NCBI RefSeq assembly: GCF_001544695.2
Contig: NZ_FCOM02000011.1
Coordinates: forward strand, 124,001 to 188,000
From: Caballeronia arvi
GTDB taxonomy: Bacteria; Pseudomonadota; Gammaproteobacteria; Burkholderiales; Burkholderiaceae
DNA length: 64,000 nucleotides
Direction: 5' to 3'
The notes beneath the pieces were generated by a model. It worked only from the letters and a program-made list of their open reading frames with translations, was not told where the DNA came from and did not search any database. The translations under genes and the position numbers were made by a program. This document shows positions 53,923 through 63,425 of this stretch, piece by piece; position 1 is the first letter of the stretch; every line of letters starts with the position of its first letter.

Positions 53923-55392
53923 TCAAAACACCGGCTGATAAGGACCGAGCTCGACCTGCACGGACTTGATGCGCGTATAGGCGTGCAATGTCGCAATGCC
54001 GTTCTCGCGTCCGATGCCCGACTGCTTGTAACCGCCCACAGGCATTTCCGCGGGCGATTCGCCCCATGTATTGATCCAGCAAATACCCGCTTCCAGCCGA
54101 TGAATCACGCGATGCGCACGCGACAGGTTCTCCGTCACGACGCCCGCAGCTAATCCGTACTCCGTATCATTGGCGCGTTCGATCAATTCGTCTTCGTCAT
54201 CGAATGCGAGGATGCTCATTACCGGACCAAAGATCTCTTCGCGCACGATACGCATGTCGTCGCGGCAATCGGCGAACACGGTCGGCTCGACATACTGACC
54301 GCGCGCGAACGTGCCATCGGCGAGACGCGCACCGCCCGCGACGAGCCGCGCGCCCTCGCGCTTGCCGCTCTCGATGAAGCCGAGCACCTTCTGCAATTGC
54401 GCCGCGCTCACGAGCGGCCCGAAGTTGGTAGTGGGATCATCGGGCGCGCCGATGCGAATGCGCTTCACGCGCTGCGCAATCAAGGCTTCGAACTTATCGA
54501 TGACACCGCGCTCCACGAACACGCGCGTGCCATTCGTGCATACCTGTCCCGAGCTGAAGAAGTTCGCGCTCATCGCGATATCGGCGGCGCGTTCGAGGTT
54601 CGCATCATCGAAGACGATGAGCGGCGACTTGCCGCCGAGCTCCATCGTCACTTCCTTGAGCGTCGATCCGCCCGCGCGCGCCATCACGTTCTTGCCGGTC
54701 TCGACGCCGCCAGTGAACGATATCTTCTCGATGCCGGTATGCTCCGCGAGCATTGCGCCGACGCGTCCATCGCCCTGCACGACGTTGAAGACGCCCGCCG
54801 GCACGCCCGCTTCGCTATAGATTTCCGCGAGCTTCAGCGCGGTCAGCGGCGTGACTTCGCTCGGCTTGAAGATCATCGCGTTGCCGGCTGCGAGCGCGGG
54901 CGCGGACTTCCAGCACGCGATCTGAATCGGGTAATTCCATGCGCCGATGCCCGCGCACACGCCGAGCGGCTCGCGCCGCGTATACACGAACGATGATTCG
55001 CGCAGCGGAATCTGCTCGCCTTCGATTGCCGTCGCGAGTCCCGCGTAATACTCGATGACATCCGCGCCCGTGACGATATCGACGGCGCGTGTTTCCGCGA
55101 TCGGCTTGCCCGTGTCGCGCGTTTCGATCGCGGCGAGCTCGTCATTGCGCGCGCGAAGCAAATCGACTGCGCGCCGCAAGATGCGCGAGCGCTGCATCGC
55201 GGTCATCGCGGCCCATTCGCGCTGGCCTTCACGCGCCGATCGCACCGCGCGATCGATATCTGCCTGCGACGCCTGCTGCACCCGCGCGAGCGTTTCGCCC
55301 GTCGCGGGATCGAGCGTGTCGAAGGTTTCGCCGCTGGTTGCATCGACGTATTCGCCGCCGATATAAAGCCGTTGCTCTCCGAATGCGGACAT
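53923..55392 (-). CDS. betB: Betaine aldehyde dehydrogenase
   Basis: A 489-residue aldehyde dehydrogenase of BetB length. [20 protein letters not shown] contains the general-base Glu, and [16 protein letters not shown] the catalytic Cys, with the [10 protein letters not shown] context typical of BetB. It oxidises betaine aldehyde to glycine betaine with NAD(P). The start at 55392 ([18 protein letters not shown]) gives the conserved N-terminus. It is between betI and betA in one leftward operon. Confidence 0.95.
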   Translation of the reverse strand: MSAFGEQRLYIGGEYVDATSGETFDTLDPATGETLARVQQASQADIDRAVRSAREGQREWAAMTAMQRSRILRRAVDLLRARNDELAAIETRDTGKPIAETRAVDIVTGADVIEYYAGLATAIEGEQIPLRESSFVYTRREPLGVCAGIGAWNYPIQIACWKSAPALAAGNAMIFKPSEVTPLTALKLAEIYSEAGVPAGVFNVVQGDGRVGAMLAEHTGIEKISFTGGVETGKNVMARAGGSTLKEVTMELGGKSPLIVFDDANLERAADIAMSANFFSSGQVCTNGTRVFVERGVIDKFEALIAQRVKRIRIGAPDDPTTNFGPLVSAAQLQKVLGFIESGKREGARLVAGGARLADGTFARGQYVEPTVFADCRDDMRIVREEIFGPVMSILAFDDEDELIERANDTEYGLAAGVVTENLSRAHRVIHRLEAGICWINTWGESPAEMPVGGYKQSGIGRENGIATLHAYTRIKSVQVELGPYQPVF

Positions 55393-55417
55393 GTCGCGCT
55401 CCCTTAAAAGTATTGGC

Positions 55418-56005
55418 TTAACCGCGCGCTTCCAGCACGAGGTCGATGTATTCATAGGCGACGCGCAGCGCGCCTTTCGTGTCGAACGGTTCGCCGGCGA
55501 GTGCGCCGCGCAGCCAAAGGCCGTCGATCAGCGCGGCGAGACCGCTCGCGGCGCGGCGCGCGGCGGGCTTCGTCAGCGCTCGCGCGAAATCCGCACAAAG
55601 GTTCGAATAAAGCCGCCGCGTGTTCACGTGCTGCAGCCGCCGCAACTCGGGCTTGTGCATGCTTTCCGACCAGAACGCCAGCCAGGTCTTCATGACCGGC
55701 CCGTTCACCTGTTCGACATCGAAATTCGCCGCGACGACCGCGCGCAGCTTCGAGCGCGGATCGGGCTTTGCGGCCTTGCGGCGGCGCGCCGTGCCCTGCC
55801 ACAGCGAGCGCAACACGTGGCGCATCGTGGCTTCGAGCAGGCCGTCCTTGTCGCCGAAATAATGGCTCACGATGCCCGTCGACGTGCTCGCGCGCTGCGC
55901 CACCGAGGCGAGCGTCGCGCCCGCGAGCCCGGACTGGTCGATGGTGTGCAGCGTGGCGTCGATGAGTTGCGCGCGGCGGATTTCGCGCATTCCGAGCTTG
56001 GGCAT
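55418..56005 (-). CDS. betI: BetI, TetR-family repressor of the choline operon
   Basis: A 195-residue BetI, starting [20 protein letters not shown]. The TetR HTH is at about 25-55 ([20 protein letters not shown]), with the BetI-typical [20 protein letters not shown]. The C-terminal half ([14 protein letters not shown] [19 protein letters not shown]) forms the choline pocket. It represses bet genes until choline is bound. A near-perfect operator lies 45 bp upstream (56050-56063). It is divergent from fdhA. Confidence 0.95.
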   Translation of the reverse strand: MPKLGMREIRRAQLIDATLHTIDQSGLAGATLASVAQRASTSTGIVSHYFGDKDGLLEATMRHVLRSLWQGTARRRKAAKPDPRSKLRAVVAANFDVEQVNGPVMKTWLAFWSESMHKPELRRLQHVNTRRLYSNLCADFARALTKPAARRAASGLAALIDGLWLRGALAGEPFDTKGALRVAYEYIDLVLEARG

Positions 56006-56049
56006 GGTTCGAGTCAAGGGAAATCGTCCGTTGATACTAGTTTTTTTAT

Positions 56050-56063
56050 ATTGAACGGTCAAT
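56050..56063. promoter_or_regulatory. BetI operator
   Basis: ATTGAACGGTCAAT is one base from the palindrome ATTGAACGTTCAAT known for BetI sites, followed by CAA, in an AT-rich stretch upstream of betI. Confidence 0.7.
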
Positions 56064-56088
56064 CAACAAAAAGAGGTCGCAAAGGCGA

Positions 56089-56117
56089 TGTCGGTTTCAG
56101 TCAAACGCGCGTCGCAT
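56089..56117 (+). promoter_or_regulatory. Candidate AraC-type (GbdR-like) site upstream of fdhA
   Basis: TGTCG at 56089 and CGTCGCA at 56110 repeat at 21-bp spacing, as in the choV upstream region (TGTCG at 33421, TGTCGCA at 33442). Confidence 0.28.
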
Positions 56118-56219
56118 TGAGTGTCAGTCGCGTGCTCGTGGCGGCGTACGCTCGTTGGACGGGCGTGGTCATCGTTCGGATGTATCGCGCGTGCCGTCCA
56201 CGAAACAAGGAGACGATCA

Positions 56220-57416
56220 ATGAGCAGCAATCGCGGCGTCGTTTATCTGGGGCAGGGCAAGGTCGAAGTGCAATCCATCGACTATCCGAAAATGGTCGAT
56301 CCACGCGGGCGGGCCATCGGCCACGGCGTCATTCTGAAAGTCGTCAGCACCAACATTTGCGGCTCGGATCAGCACATGGTGCGCGGCCGCACGACGGCGG
56401 AAGTCGGCCTCGTGCTCGGCCATGAAATCACGGGCGAGGTGATCGAAATCGGGCGAGATGTCGAGACGCTTTCTATCGGCGATCTCGTTTCGGTGCCGTT
56501 CAATGTCGCATGCGGCCGCTGTCCGACGTGCAAGGCGCAGCACACGGGCGTGTGCCTGAACGTGAATCCGTCGCGCGCGGGCGGCGCGTATGGCTATGTC
56601 GACATGGGCGGCTGGATCGGCGGCCAGGCGGAATACGTGATGGTTCCGTATGCGGACTTCAATCTGCTGAAGTTTCCCGACAAGGCGCAGGCGATGTCGA
56701 AGATCCGCGACCTGACCTGCCTGTCCGACATTCTTCCGACGGGTTATCACGGCGCGGTGATGGCGGGCGTCGGGCCGGGCTCGACGGTGTATGTCGCGGG
56801 CGCGGGACCGGTCGGGATGGCGGCGGCGGCATCGGCGCGCTTGCTGGGCGCGGCGTGCACGATCGTCGGCGACATGAACGAGGAGCGACTTGCGCACGCG
56901 CGTGCGATGGGCTTCGAGACGATCAACCTGTCGAAGGACGCGACGCTGGGTGAGCAGATCGAGCAGATTCTCGGCAAGCCGGAAGTCGATTGCGCGGTCG
57001 ATTGCGTGGGTTTCGAGGCGCACGGCCACGGCACCGACAGCGGCCATGAAGCGCCCGCCACGGTGCTGAACTCGCTGATGGAAATCACGAAGGCCGCGGG
57101 CGCGATCGGCATTCCGGGCCTCTATGTGACCGACGATCCGGGCGCCGTCGATGCTGCCGCGAAGAAGGGCAGCCTGAGCATCCGCCTGGGCCTTGGCTGG
57201 GCGAAGTCGCACTCGTTCCACACGGGCCAGACGCCTGTGATGAAGTACAACCGCAATCTGATGCAGGCGATTCTGTGGGACCGTTTGCCGATTGCGGATA
57301 TCGTGAACGTGACGGCCGTATCGCTCGATGAAGCGCCGGATGGCTACCGCAAGTTCGATGGCGGCGCGCCGCGCAAGTTCGTCATCGATCCGCATGGGCT
57401 GCTGAAAGCGGCGTGA
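56220..57416 (+). CDS. fdhA: Glutathione-independent formaldehyde dehydrogenase
   Basis: A 398-residue zinc alcohol-dehydrogenase-family enzyme, the length of Pseudomonas FdhA. Features are the catalytic-zinc region ICGSDQHMVRGRTT, GHEITGEVIE, the structural-zinc cluster CGRCPTCKAQHTGVC and the nucleotide loop VAGAGPVGMAAAASA. It oxidises formaldehyde to formate with tightly bound NAD+. It detoxifies the formaldehyde released by dimethylglycine and sarcosine demethylation encoded in this window. GGAG precedes the ATG. Confidence 0.94.
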   Translation: MSSNRGVVYLGQGKVEVQSIDYPKMVDPRGRAIGHGVILKVVSTNICGSDQHMVRGRTTAEVGLVLGHEITGEVIEIGRDVETLSIGDLVSVPFNVACGRCPTCKAQHTGVCLNVNPSRAGGAYGYVDMGGWIGGQAEYVMVPYADFNLLKFPDKAQAMSKIRDLTCLSDILPTGYHGAVMAGVGPGSTVYVAGAGPVGMAAAASARLLGAACTIVGDMNEERLAHARAMGFETINLSKDATLGEQIEQILGKPEVDCAVDCVGFEAHGHGTDSGHEAPATVLNSLMEITKAAGAIGIPGLYVTDDPGAVDAAAKKGSLSIRLGLGWAKSHSFHTGQTPVMKYNRNLMQAILWDRLPIADIVNVTAVSLDEAPDGYRKFDGGAPRKFVIDPHGLLKAA

Positions 57417-57455
57417 TTTAGCAACAGCATCGAAAACGGCGGCATACTTGACGGT

Positions 57456-57986
57456 ATGACCGCCAATTATCTCCGCACTGCGCTCACTTTTCGGCTCGCC
57501 CTCGCCGACGACGCCGCCGAGATCGCGCGCATCCACGTCAAGGCCTGGCAGGCCGCATATCGTTCGATCTTTCCCGCTGCATATCTCGATTCCCTTTCGG
57601 TTCCAAAGCGTCAGGCGCTATGGACGCAACTGATTGCGCGCGGCATGCCGCGTGTGATGCTGGCGCAGCGCGACGATGTGATGCTGGGCTGGATTGCGTG
57701 GGGCGCTTCACGCGACTACGACAGTAGTCAGACGGATGCTGAAATCGAGGCGATCTATATCGACCCGCCGCATTGGCGCGAAGGTGCGGGGAGGATGTTG
57801 ATCGATGAGGCGATCAACGCGGCGGCAAGCGAAGGTTATCGACAGATGACGCTGTGGGCGCTGGAAGAAAACGTGCGCGGGCTGCGTTTTTATAAAGCGC
57901 TTGGATTTGCGCTGGATGGGGTGTTCAGAACGGAGAGGGTGGGCGGGTGTGAGGTGTGTGAAACGCGGCTACGAATGGCGATATAG
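57456..57986 (+). CDS. GNAT-family acetyltransferase
   Basis: A 176-residue GNAT protein. The fold runs from FRLALADDAAEIARIHVKAW to the acetyl-CoA loop region IYIDPPHWREGAGRMLIDEA and ends with LRFYKALGFALDGVFR. The substrate is unknown. It follows fdhA by 39 bp in the same direction and may be co-transcribed. Confidence 0.87.
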   Translation: MTANYLRTALTFRLALADDAAEIARIHVKAWQAAYRSIFPAAYLDSLSVPKRQALWTQLIARGMPRVMLAQRDDVMLGWIAWGASRDYDSSQTDAEIEAIYIDPPHWREGAGRMLIDEAINAAASEGYRQMTLWALEENVRGLRFYKALGFALDGVFRTERVGGCEVCETRLRMAI

Positions 57987-58332
57987 AAAACCGTGAAAAC
58001 CGATTGACCCATCGGCCGCACAGCGGGCCGGAGCGTGCAAGGGCTGCGCCAGAGAGCTAAGCGGCGCGACCAGACAGACCGTGCGCGATCCAAGCCGGAA
58101 GAGACCTATGAGGGCACTCGCTACGCTGGGGGCCATTCAACCGATCGCCTGTGCCGCGGCCGGCATGAAGTGCTTAGGCTGGGGATAGCTGTTTCTTTGG
58201 TGACTTTCTTTGCGTCGACCAGAGTTGGCGCTTTAGCGCTTACTCTGGTCCCGAGCAAAGAAAGTTACCCCCGCCCCGGGGAGGGGCAGAGCAAACAGAC
58301 CGACACGAAATCAGGTTTTCACGACAAAAACC
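57987..58332. other. Intergenic region with long inverted repeat
   Basis: 346 bp between convergent genes without a gene. It holds the long inverted repeat at 58200-58268 and Lys/Arg-rich triplets (AAAxxG runs) at 58320-58380 that continue into the 3' end of the regulator gene. Confidence 0.6.
58200..58268. repeat. Long imperfect inverted repeat of the Burkholderia type
   Basis: GTGACTTTCTTTGCGTCGAC-type left arm (58200-58231) pairs with the right arm ending GCAAAGAAAGTTAC (to 58268), over about 32 bp with few mismatches. Inner arms are CCAGAGTTGGCGC / GCGCTTACTCTGG. TTTCTTTG...CAAAGAAA palindromes of this kind are frequent between genes in Burkholderia-group genomes. It may also terminate both flanking genes. 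Confidence 0.75.
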
Positions 58333-59340
58333 CTAAGCCACCAAAACGGAAGAGGGAGAAGAAACCGAAGACAAAGAAGGCACTTGCTTCCTGCGTTCCC
58401 GCGTCGGCGCGGTCCCAAACGCATCGCGATAGCTTTTAGAAAAATGGCAAGCCGACTGAAACCCGCAAGCCATTGTGATATGCATGATCGACATATCCGT
58501 CTGAAGGAGCAGCTCGCGAGCGCGTCGCAAGCGCAAAGTCAGATAGTAATGCGTCGGCGTCATGCCAAGATGCTCACGGAAAAGCCGCTGCAACTGCCGC
58601 TGCGACATCCCCGCCAGCCGCGCCAATTCCTCCCGCGACAAAGGCTCTTCGATGTTGTTCTCCATCAGCGAGATGACTTCGAAGAGCGACTTGTTGGCCG
58701 ATCCAAGCCGAGCCACCAAAGGCATGCGCTGCTGCGCAGAAGTATCCCGCACATGTTCGACGATGAACTGCTCGGCGATCTGCGTGACCCGCGCCGTACC
58801 GACGCGTGAAGCGATCAGATTGAGCATCATGTCGAGCGGCGCGACACCGCCCGTGCACGTGACCCGATCGCGATCGACAACGAAAAGCTCTTTGAGAAAG
58901 CGCGTATCGGGAAACTCTTCTTTAAGCGCCGACATGTTTTCCCAATGAATCGCGCAGGCATAACCGGCGAGCAGGCCGGCGCGCGCCAACGCATACGTTC
59001 CGGTACACAGAGAACCCAGCACGCTCCCAGTACGAGCAAACCGTCGCAAAGCAGACAGATGCTCGGAAGTCGTCGAACGCTGCACGTCGATGCCGCCGAC
59101 CACGAACACGATGTCGGGCTTTCCCACGCAATCGACCGGACCGGTATCGACGGAAAGTCCGTTGCTCGCCGTCACCGGCCCGCCTTCCGGACTCACGATG
59201 GACCATCGATAGAGCGGCTGCCCCGTCAGGTAATTCGCCATGCGCAGCACTTCGATCGCATTGGTGAACGCGATCATCGTGAAGTCGGGGAGCGGCATGA
59301 ACGCGAAGTGCGACAGCGACGCCGTGCGATCGGAGGACAT
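58333..59340 (-). CDS. gbdR: GbdR-like GATase1-AraC regulator
   Basis: A 335-residue regulator close to the one at 35602. The N-terminal DJ-1/PfpI domain is FAFMPLPDFTMIAFTNAIEV with GSLCTGTYALARAGLLAG; the C-terminal AraC HTH is LSREELARLAGMSQRQLQRL and then ITMACGFQSACHFSKSYRDA. In Pseudomonas, GbdR sits with the gbc/dgc genes and activates betaine and dimethylglycine catabolism. Here it is divergent from the dipeptidase-dgcAB cluster, supporting the same job. The symbol is given by position and likeness; the effector (betaine/dimethylglycine) is inferred. The C-terminus is Ser-rich and low-complexity. Confidence 0.75.
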   Translation of the reverse strand: MSSDRTASLSHFAFMPLPDFTMIAFTNAIEVLRMANYLTGQPLYRWSIVSPEGGPVTASNGLSVDTGPVDCVGKPDIVFVVGGIDVQRSTTSEHLSALRRFARTGSVLGSLCTGTYALARAGLLAGYACAIHWENMSALKEEFPDTRFLKELFVVDRDRVTCTGGVAPLDMMLNLIASRVGTARVTQIAEQFIVEHVRDTSAQQRMPLVARLGSANKSLFEVISLMENNIEEPLSREELARLAGMSQRQLQRLFREHLGMTPTHYYLTLRLRRARELLLQTDMSIMHITMACGFQSACHFSKSYRDAFGTAPTRERRKQVPSLSSVSSPSSVLVA

Positions 59341-59780
59341 GTGAGGACTGATTCCTTGGAATCTATTGATTGGCGCCGTTCAAGTCGCGGCGCTTTGCCA
59401 CTTTTCTAATTTTGATTTCGAGTGCAACTACCATGCCATCAGGCTAAACCCTGAGCCCTACAAGGCACCCGCCATGCTCCGCTGCGCCCACGCACTTGCG
59501 CGGGGCCATGCGCGACAAGGAAAGCACTGCCATAGCGCACGATCGTTCCGGCGCAGTGCAGCAGGTCAAATAAAAAATTGCGCTACACCGGATCGCAAGT
59601 CGCCACTTGTCGAAAACAGACGCGCATGTCGGAAAAGGTAAAGAACACGTCTGAATTCGTAAATTGACCGGCAGGGCGAAAGACAAGAATAGACGCACTG
59701 ACACAGGCATCGAGCGGGCGAAGAAAAGCCCACCGAACCTAAGTGTTTCCCCTCTACCCGGCAACACGGAGCACACACAG
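59341..59780. other. Divergent regulatory region of the dgc cluster
   Basis: 440 bp between the GbdR-like gene and the dipeptidase gene, with no supported gene. TGTCG occurs as direct repeats at 59608 and 59627 (19-bp spacing), flanked by A-rich tracts, the best candidate for an activator site. Confidence 0.5.
59608..59631 (+). promoter_or_regulatory. Candidate GbdR-like activator site of the dgc cluster
   Basis: TGTCG (59608-59612) and TGTCG (59627-59631) form a direct repeat 150 bp upstream of the dipeptidase start and beside the divergent regulator gene. Confidence 0.33.
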
Positions 59781-60752
59781 ATGAGCACCCTGCACGACAA
59801 CAGCATCATCATCGACGGACTGAATATCTCGAAGTTCGAACGCTCCGTGTTCGAGGATATGAGAAAGGGCAATGTCACCGCAGTGAACTGCACTGTCTCG
59901 GTATGGGAAGACTTCCAGAAGACCATCGACAACATCGCGGAGATGAAGCAGCAGATCCGCGAATACAGCGAAATCCTCACGCTCGTGCGCACGACCGACG
60001 ACATCCTGCGCGCGAAAAAGGAAAACAAGACCGGCATCATCTTCGGCTTCCAGAACTCGTATGCGTTCGAGGACAACCTCGGCTACATCGAAGTGTTCAA
60101 GGAGCTCGGCGTGAACGTGGTGCAGCTTTGCTACAACACGCAGAATCTCGTCGGCACGGGTTGCTATGAACCGGACGGCGGTCTCTCGGGTTATGGCAAG
60201 GAAGTGATCCACGAGATGAATCGCGTGGGCATCGTGGTCGACCTCTCGCACGTCGGCGCGAAGACTTCTTCCGATGCGATCGCCTGCTCGAAGAAGCCCG
60301 TCACGTATTCGCACTGCTGCCCGTCGGGTCTCAAGGATCATCCGCGCAACAAGTCCGATGACCAGTTGCGCGAGATCGCGGACGCCAATGGCTTCGTCGG
60401 CGTGACGATGTTCTCGCCGTTCCTCAAGAAAGGCCCGGACGCGACCGTCGACGATTATCTCGAAGCGATCGATTACGTGATCAATGTGATCGGCGAAGAC
60501 AAGGTCGGTATCGGCACTGACTTCACGCAAGGCTATAGCACCGAATTCTTCGACTGGATCACGCACGACAAGGGCCGTTATCGCCGTTTGACGAATTTCG
60601 GCAAGGTGGTGAATCCGGAAGGCATTCGCACGATCGGCGAATTCCCGAACCTGACCGCCGCAATGGAAAAGGCCGGCTGGAGCGAGTCGCGCATCAAGAA
60701 AGTCATGGGCGATAACTGGATGCGCTACTTCGGCGAAGTCTGGAACGTCTGA
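59781..60752 (+). CDS. M19-type (renal) dipeptidase-like protein of dimethylglycine catabolism
   Basis: A 323-residue M19 metallopeptidase-like protein. It has IIIDGLNISKFER in place of the usual H-x-D metal motif (DGxN), the lysine/glutamate region TGIIFGFQNSYAFEDNLGYI, VVDLSHVGAKTSSDAIACSK (conserved His) and GIGTDFTQGY. Loss of the first H-x-D suggests altered metal binding. In Pseudomonas the orthologue lies directly before dgcAB (the dipeptidase-like PA5396 position) and is linked to dimethylglycine catabolism, with an unresolved role. The start at 59781 is preceded by CACACAG and begins the conserved N-terminus. Confidence 0.88.
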   Translation: MSTLHDNSIIIDGLNISKFERSVFEDMRKGNVTAVNCTVSVWEDFQKTIDNIAEMKQQIREYSEILTLVRTTDDILRAKKENKTGIIFGFQNSYAFEDNLGYIEVFKELGVNVVQLCYNTQNLVGTGCYEPDGGLSGYGKEVIHEMNRVGIVVDLSHVGAKTSSDAIACSKKPVTYSHCCPSGLKDHPRNKSDDQLREIADANGFVGVTMFSPFLKKGPDATVDDYLEAIDYVINVIGEDKVGIGTDFTQGYSTEFFDWITHDKGRYRRLTNFGKVVNPEGIRTIGEFPNLTAAMEKAGWSESRIKKVMGDNWMRYFGEVWNV

Positions 60753-60787
60753 ATCTGAGAGCAACGACAAATACAAGGAACCCTGCG

Positions 60788-61318
60788 ATGCAACCGCAAC
60801 TGCCTATCGACGTCGATCCGCAAACCGGCGTATGGACCACCGACGCGCTGCCGATGCTGTACGTGCCGCGCCATTTCTTCACGAACAATCACGTCGCCGT
60901 CGAAGAAGCGCTCGGCCGCGACACGTATGCCGAGATTCTTTATAAAGCCGGCTACAAGTCTGCCTATCACTGGTGCGACAAGGAAGCCGAGAAGCACGGC
61001 ATCAGCGGCATGGCCACGTTCGAGCATTACCTGAAGCGTTTGTCGCAACGCGGCTGGGGCCTGTTCGACATCGTCGAAGCCGACCCGACGACGTCGCATG
61101 CGCGCATCCATCTGCGTCACTCGTCGTTCGTGCTTCAGCAACCGGGCAAGCAAGGCAAGCTCTGCTACATGTTCGCAGGCTGGTTTGCCGGCGCGATGGA
61201 CTGGGTCAATGACACCGCGCCCGACAGCGCGAAGAAAGGCCCGCGCTCGAAGTCGATCGAAACGCAATGCGCTGCCGAAGGCCATGCTCATTGCGTATTT
61301 GAAGTATCGCCGCTGTAA
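60788..61318 (+). CDS. DUF5943-like protein of the dimethylglycine cluster
   Basis: A 176-residue protein that starts [20 protein letters not shown] and is rich in aromatic residues ([35 protein letters not shown]). It matches the small conserved protein found between the dipeptidase-like gene and dgcA in Pseudomonas, named from context. It may be a 4-vinyl-reductase/V4R-like ligand-binding domain, judging from the C-terminal [20 protein letters not shown], which is like V4R CAAxGD-x-C motifs. No catalytic role is known. Confidence 0.8.
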   Translation: MQPQLPIDVDPQTGVWTTDALPMLYVPRHFFTNNHVAVEEALGRDTYAEILYKAGYKSAYHWCDKEAEKHGISGMATFEHYLKRLSQRGWGLFDIVEADPTTSHARIHLRHSSFVLQQPGKQGKLCYMFAGWFAGAMDWVNDTAPDSAKKGPRSKSIETQCAAEGHAHCVFEVSPL

Positions 61319-61347
61319 GCAAAGACACCATTCCGAGGTCGATCGCA

Positions 61348-63411
61348 ATGCGTTACCCGAACCTTTTCAAGCCTCTTCAGCTCAACAAGCTCACGTTGCG
61401 CAACCGCATCGTCAGCACCGCGCATGCCGAGGTCTATGCCGACGCGGGCGGCCTGCCCGGTGATCGCTATATCCGTTACTACGAGGAGAAGGCGAAGGGC
61501 GGCGTCGGCCTCGCCGTGTGCGGCGGTTCGAGTTCCGTTTCGATCGACAGTCCGCAAGGCTGGTGGAAGTCGGTGAACCTCGCGACCGACAAAGTTATCG
61601 ATCCGCTGTCGCGTCTCGCCGAAGCGATGCATCGTCATGGCGCGTTCATCATGATCCAGGCGACGCACATGGGCCGCCGCTCCGCATGGCACGGCGAGCA
61701 CTGGCCGCATCTGATGTCGCCGTCGGGCGTGCGTGAGCCTGTGCATCGCGGCAACGCGAAGATCATCGAAGTGGAAGAGATTCAGCGCATCATCAAGGAC
61801 TTCGCAGCGGCCGCGAAGCGCGTGAAGGATGCGGGCATGGATGGCATCGAGATCTCGGCGGCGCATCAGCATTTGATCGATCAGTTCTGGAGCCCGCGCA
61901 CCAATTTCCGCACGGACGAATGGGGCGGCTCGCTCGAAAACCGCATGCGCTTCGGCACCGAAGTGCTGAAGGCCGTGCGTGAAGCGGTGGGCGCGGATTT
62001 CTGCGTCGGCCTGCGCATGTGCGGCGACGAGTTTCATGAAGACGGTCTCTCTCACGAGAACCTGAAAGAGATCGCGCAGGCGATGTCCGAGACCGGCCTC
62101 ATCGATTACATCGGTGTGATTGGTTCGGGCGCGGATACGCATAACACGCTCGCCAACTGCATGCCGCCGATGGCGCTGCCGCCCGAGCCGTTCGTGCATC
62201 TCGCGGCGGGCATCAAGACGGTCACGAAGCTGCCGGTCATGCACGCGCAGAGCATTCGCGATGCGGGCCAGGCCGAACGTCTGCTCGCCAGCGGCATGAT
62301 CGACCTCGTCGGCATGACGCGCGCGCAAATCGCCGATCCGCATATGGTCATCAAGATCCGCGATGGCCGCGAAGACGAGATCAAGCAGTGCGTCGGCGCG
62401 AACTATTGCATCGACCGTCAGTACAACGGCCTCGATGTGTTGTGCGTGCAGAACGCGGCGACGTCGCGTGAAGAGACGATGCCGCATGTCATCGAGAAAA
62501 CGCGCGGGCCGAAGCGCAAGGTGGTCGTCGTCGGCGCGGGCCCTGCCGGTCTCGAAGCGGCACGTGTCGCACGTTCGCGTGGTCATGACGTCGTGCTGTT
62601 CGAGAAGAACGATTATGTCGGCGGACAGATCATGCTCGCCGCGAAAGCGCCGCAGCGTGAGCAGATGGCCGGCATCGTGCGCTGGTTCGACATGGAAACG
62701 AAGCGTCTCGGGGTCGATCGCCGTCTCGGTGTCGCCGCCGACGACAAGATGATCATGGCCGAGAAGCCGGATATCGTCGTGCTCGCGACCGGTGGCTCGT
62801 CGTTCACGGGTCAGGTGCCCGCATGGGGCGTCGAGCAAGGTCTGGCGGTCAGTTCGTGGGACATTCTCTCGGGCAAGGTCGAGCCGGGCAAGAACGTGCT
62901 GGTGTATGACGGTGTTTCGACGCATGCGGGCGCGGGCGTCGCGGACTTCATCGCGTCGCGCGGCAACAACGTCGAGATCGTCACGCCCGATGTGAAAGTC
63001 GCCGACGACACCGGCGGCACCACGTTCCCGATCTTCTATCGACGGCTCTATGCACAAGGCGTCATCCATACTCCTAACTATTGGCTCGACAAGGTGTACG
63101 AGGAAGACGGCAAGAAGATCGCCGTGCTCCGCAACGAGTACACGGAAGAGCAGGAGGAACGCGCGGTCGATCAGGTCGTGATCGAAAACGGCATCACGCC
63201 CAATGACGCGCTCTACTGGAAGCTGAAGCCAGAGTCGCTCAATCGCGGGCAGACCGACGTGCACACGCTCTTCGCATCGCAACCGCAGCCGTCGCTCTCC
63301 GAAGAACTCGGCAACGGACGCTTCCTGCTGTTCCGCGTCGGCGACTGCATCTCGATGCACAACATCCACAGCGCGATCTACGATTCGCTGCGCCTCTGCA
63401 AAGACTTCTGA
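61348..63411 (+). CDS. dgcA: Dimethylglycine demethylase subunit DgcA
   Basis: A 687-residue protein. The N-terminal ~370 residues form an Old-Yellow-Enzyme TIM barrel ([40 protein letters not shown]). Cysteines in [20 protein letters not shown] occupy the position of the [4Fe-4S] cluster of trimethylamine-dehydrogenase-like enzymes. The C-terminal part binds a dinucleotide ([20 protein letters not shown]). With DgcB it converts dimethylglycine to sarcosine and formaldehyde, passing electrons onward. It is followed 14 bp later by dgcB. Confidence 0.92.
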   Translation: MRYPNLFKPLQLNKLTLRNRIVSTAHAEVYADAGGLPGDRYIRYYEEKAKGGVGLAVCGGSSSVSIDSPQGWWKSVNLATDKVIDPLSRLAEAMHRHGAFIMIQATHMGRRSAWHGEHWPHLMSPSGVREPVHRGNAKIIEVEEIQRIIKDFAAAAKRVKDAGMDGIEISAAHQHLIDQFWSPRTNFRTDEWGGSLENRMRFGTEVLKAVREAVGADFCVGLRMCGDEFHEDGLSHENLKEIAQAMSETGLIDYIGVIGSGADTHNTLANCMPPMALPPEPFVHLAAGIKTVTKLPVMHAQSIRDAGQAERLLASGMIDLVGMTRAQIADPHMVIKIRDGREDEIKQCVGANYCIDRQYNGLDVLCVQNAATSREETMPHVIEKTRGPKRKVVVVGAGPAGLEAARVARSRGHDVVLFEKNDYVGGQIMLAAKAPQREQMAGIVRWFDMETKRLGVDRRLGVAADDKMIMAEKPDIVVLATGGSSFTGQVPAWGVEQGLAVSSWDILSGKVEPGKNVLVYDGVSTHAGAGVADFIASRGNNVEIVTPDVKVADDTGGTTFPIFYRRLYAQGVIHTPNYWLDKVYEEDGKKIAVLRNEYTEEQEERAVDQVVIENGITPNDALYWKLKPESLNRGQTDVHTLFASQPQPSLSEELGNGRFLLFRVGDCISMHNIHSAIYDSLRLCKDF

Positions 63412-63425
63412 CGAGGTATTCGACG

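Noticed and set aside
61288..63369. 693-codon open frame antisense to dgcA
   Set aside because: Shadow of dgcA with Arg/His/Asp-rich composition and no conserved motif.
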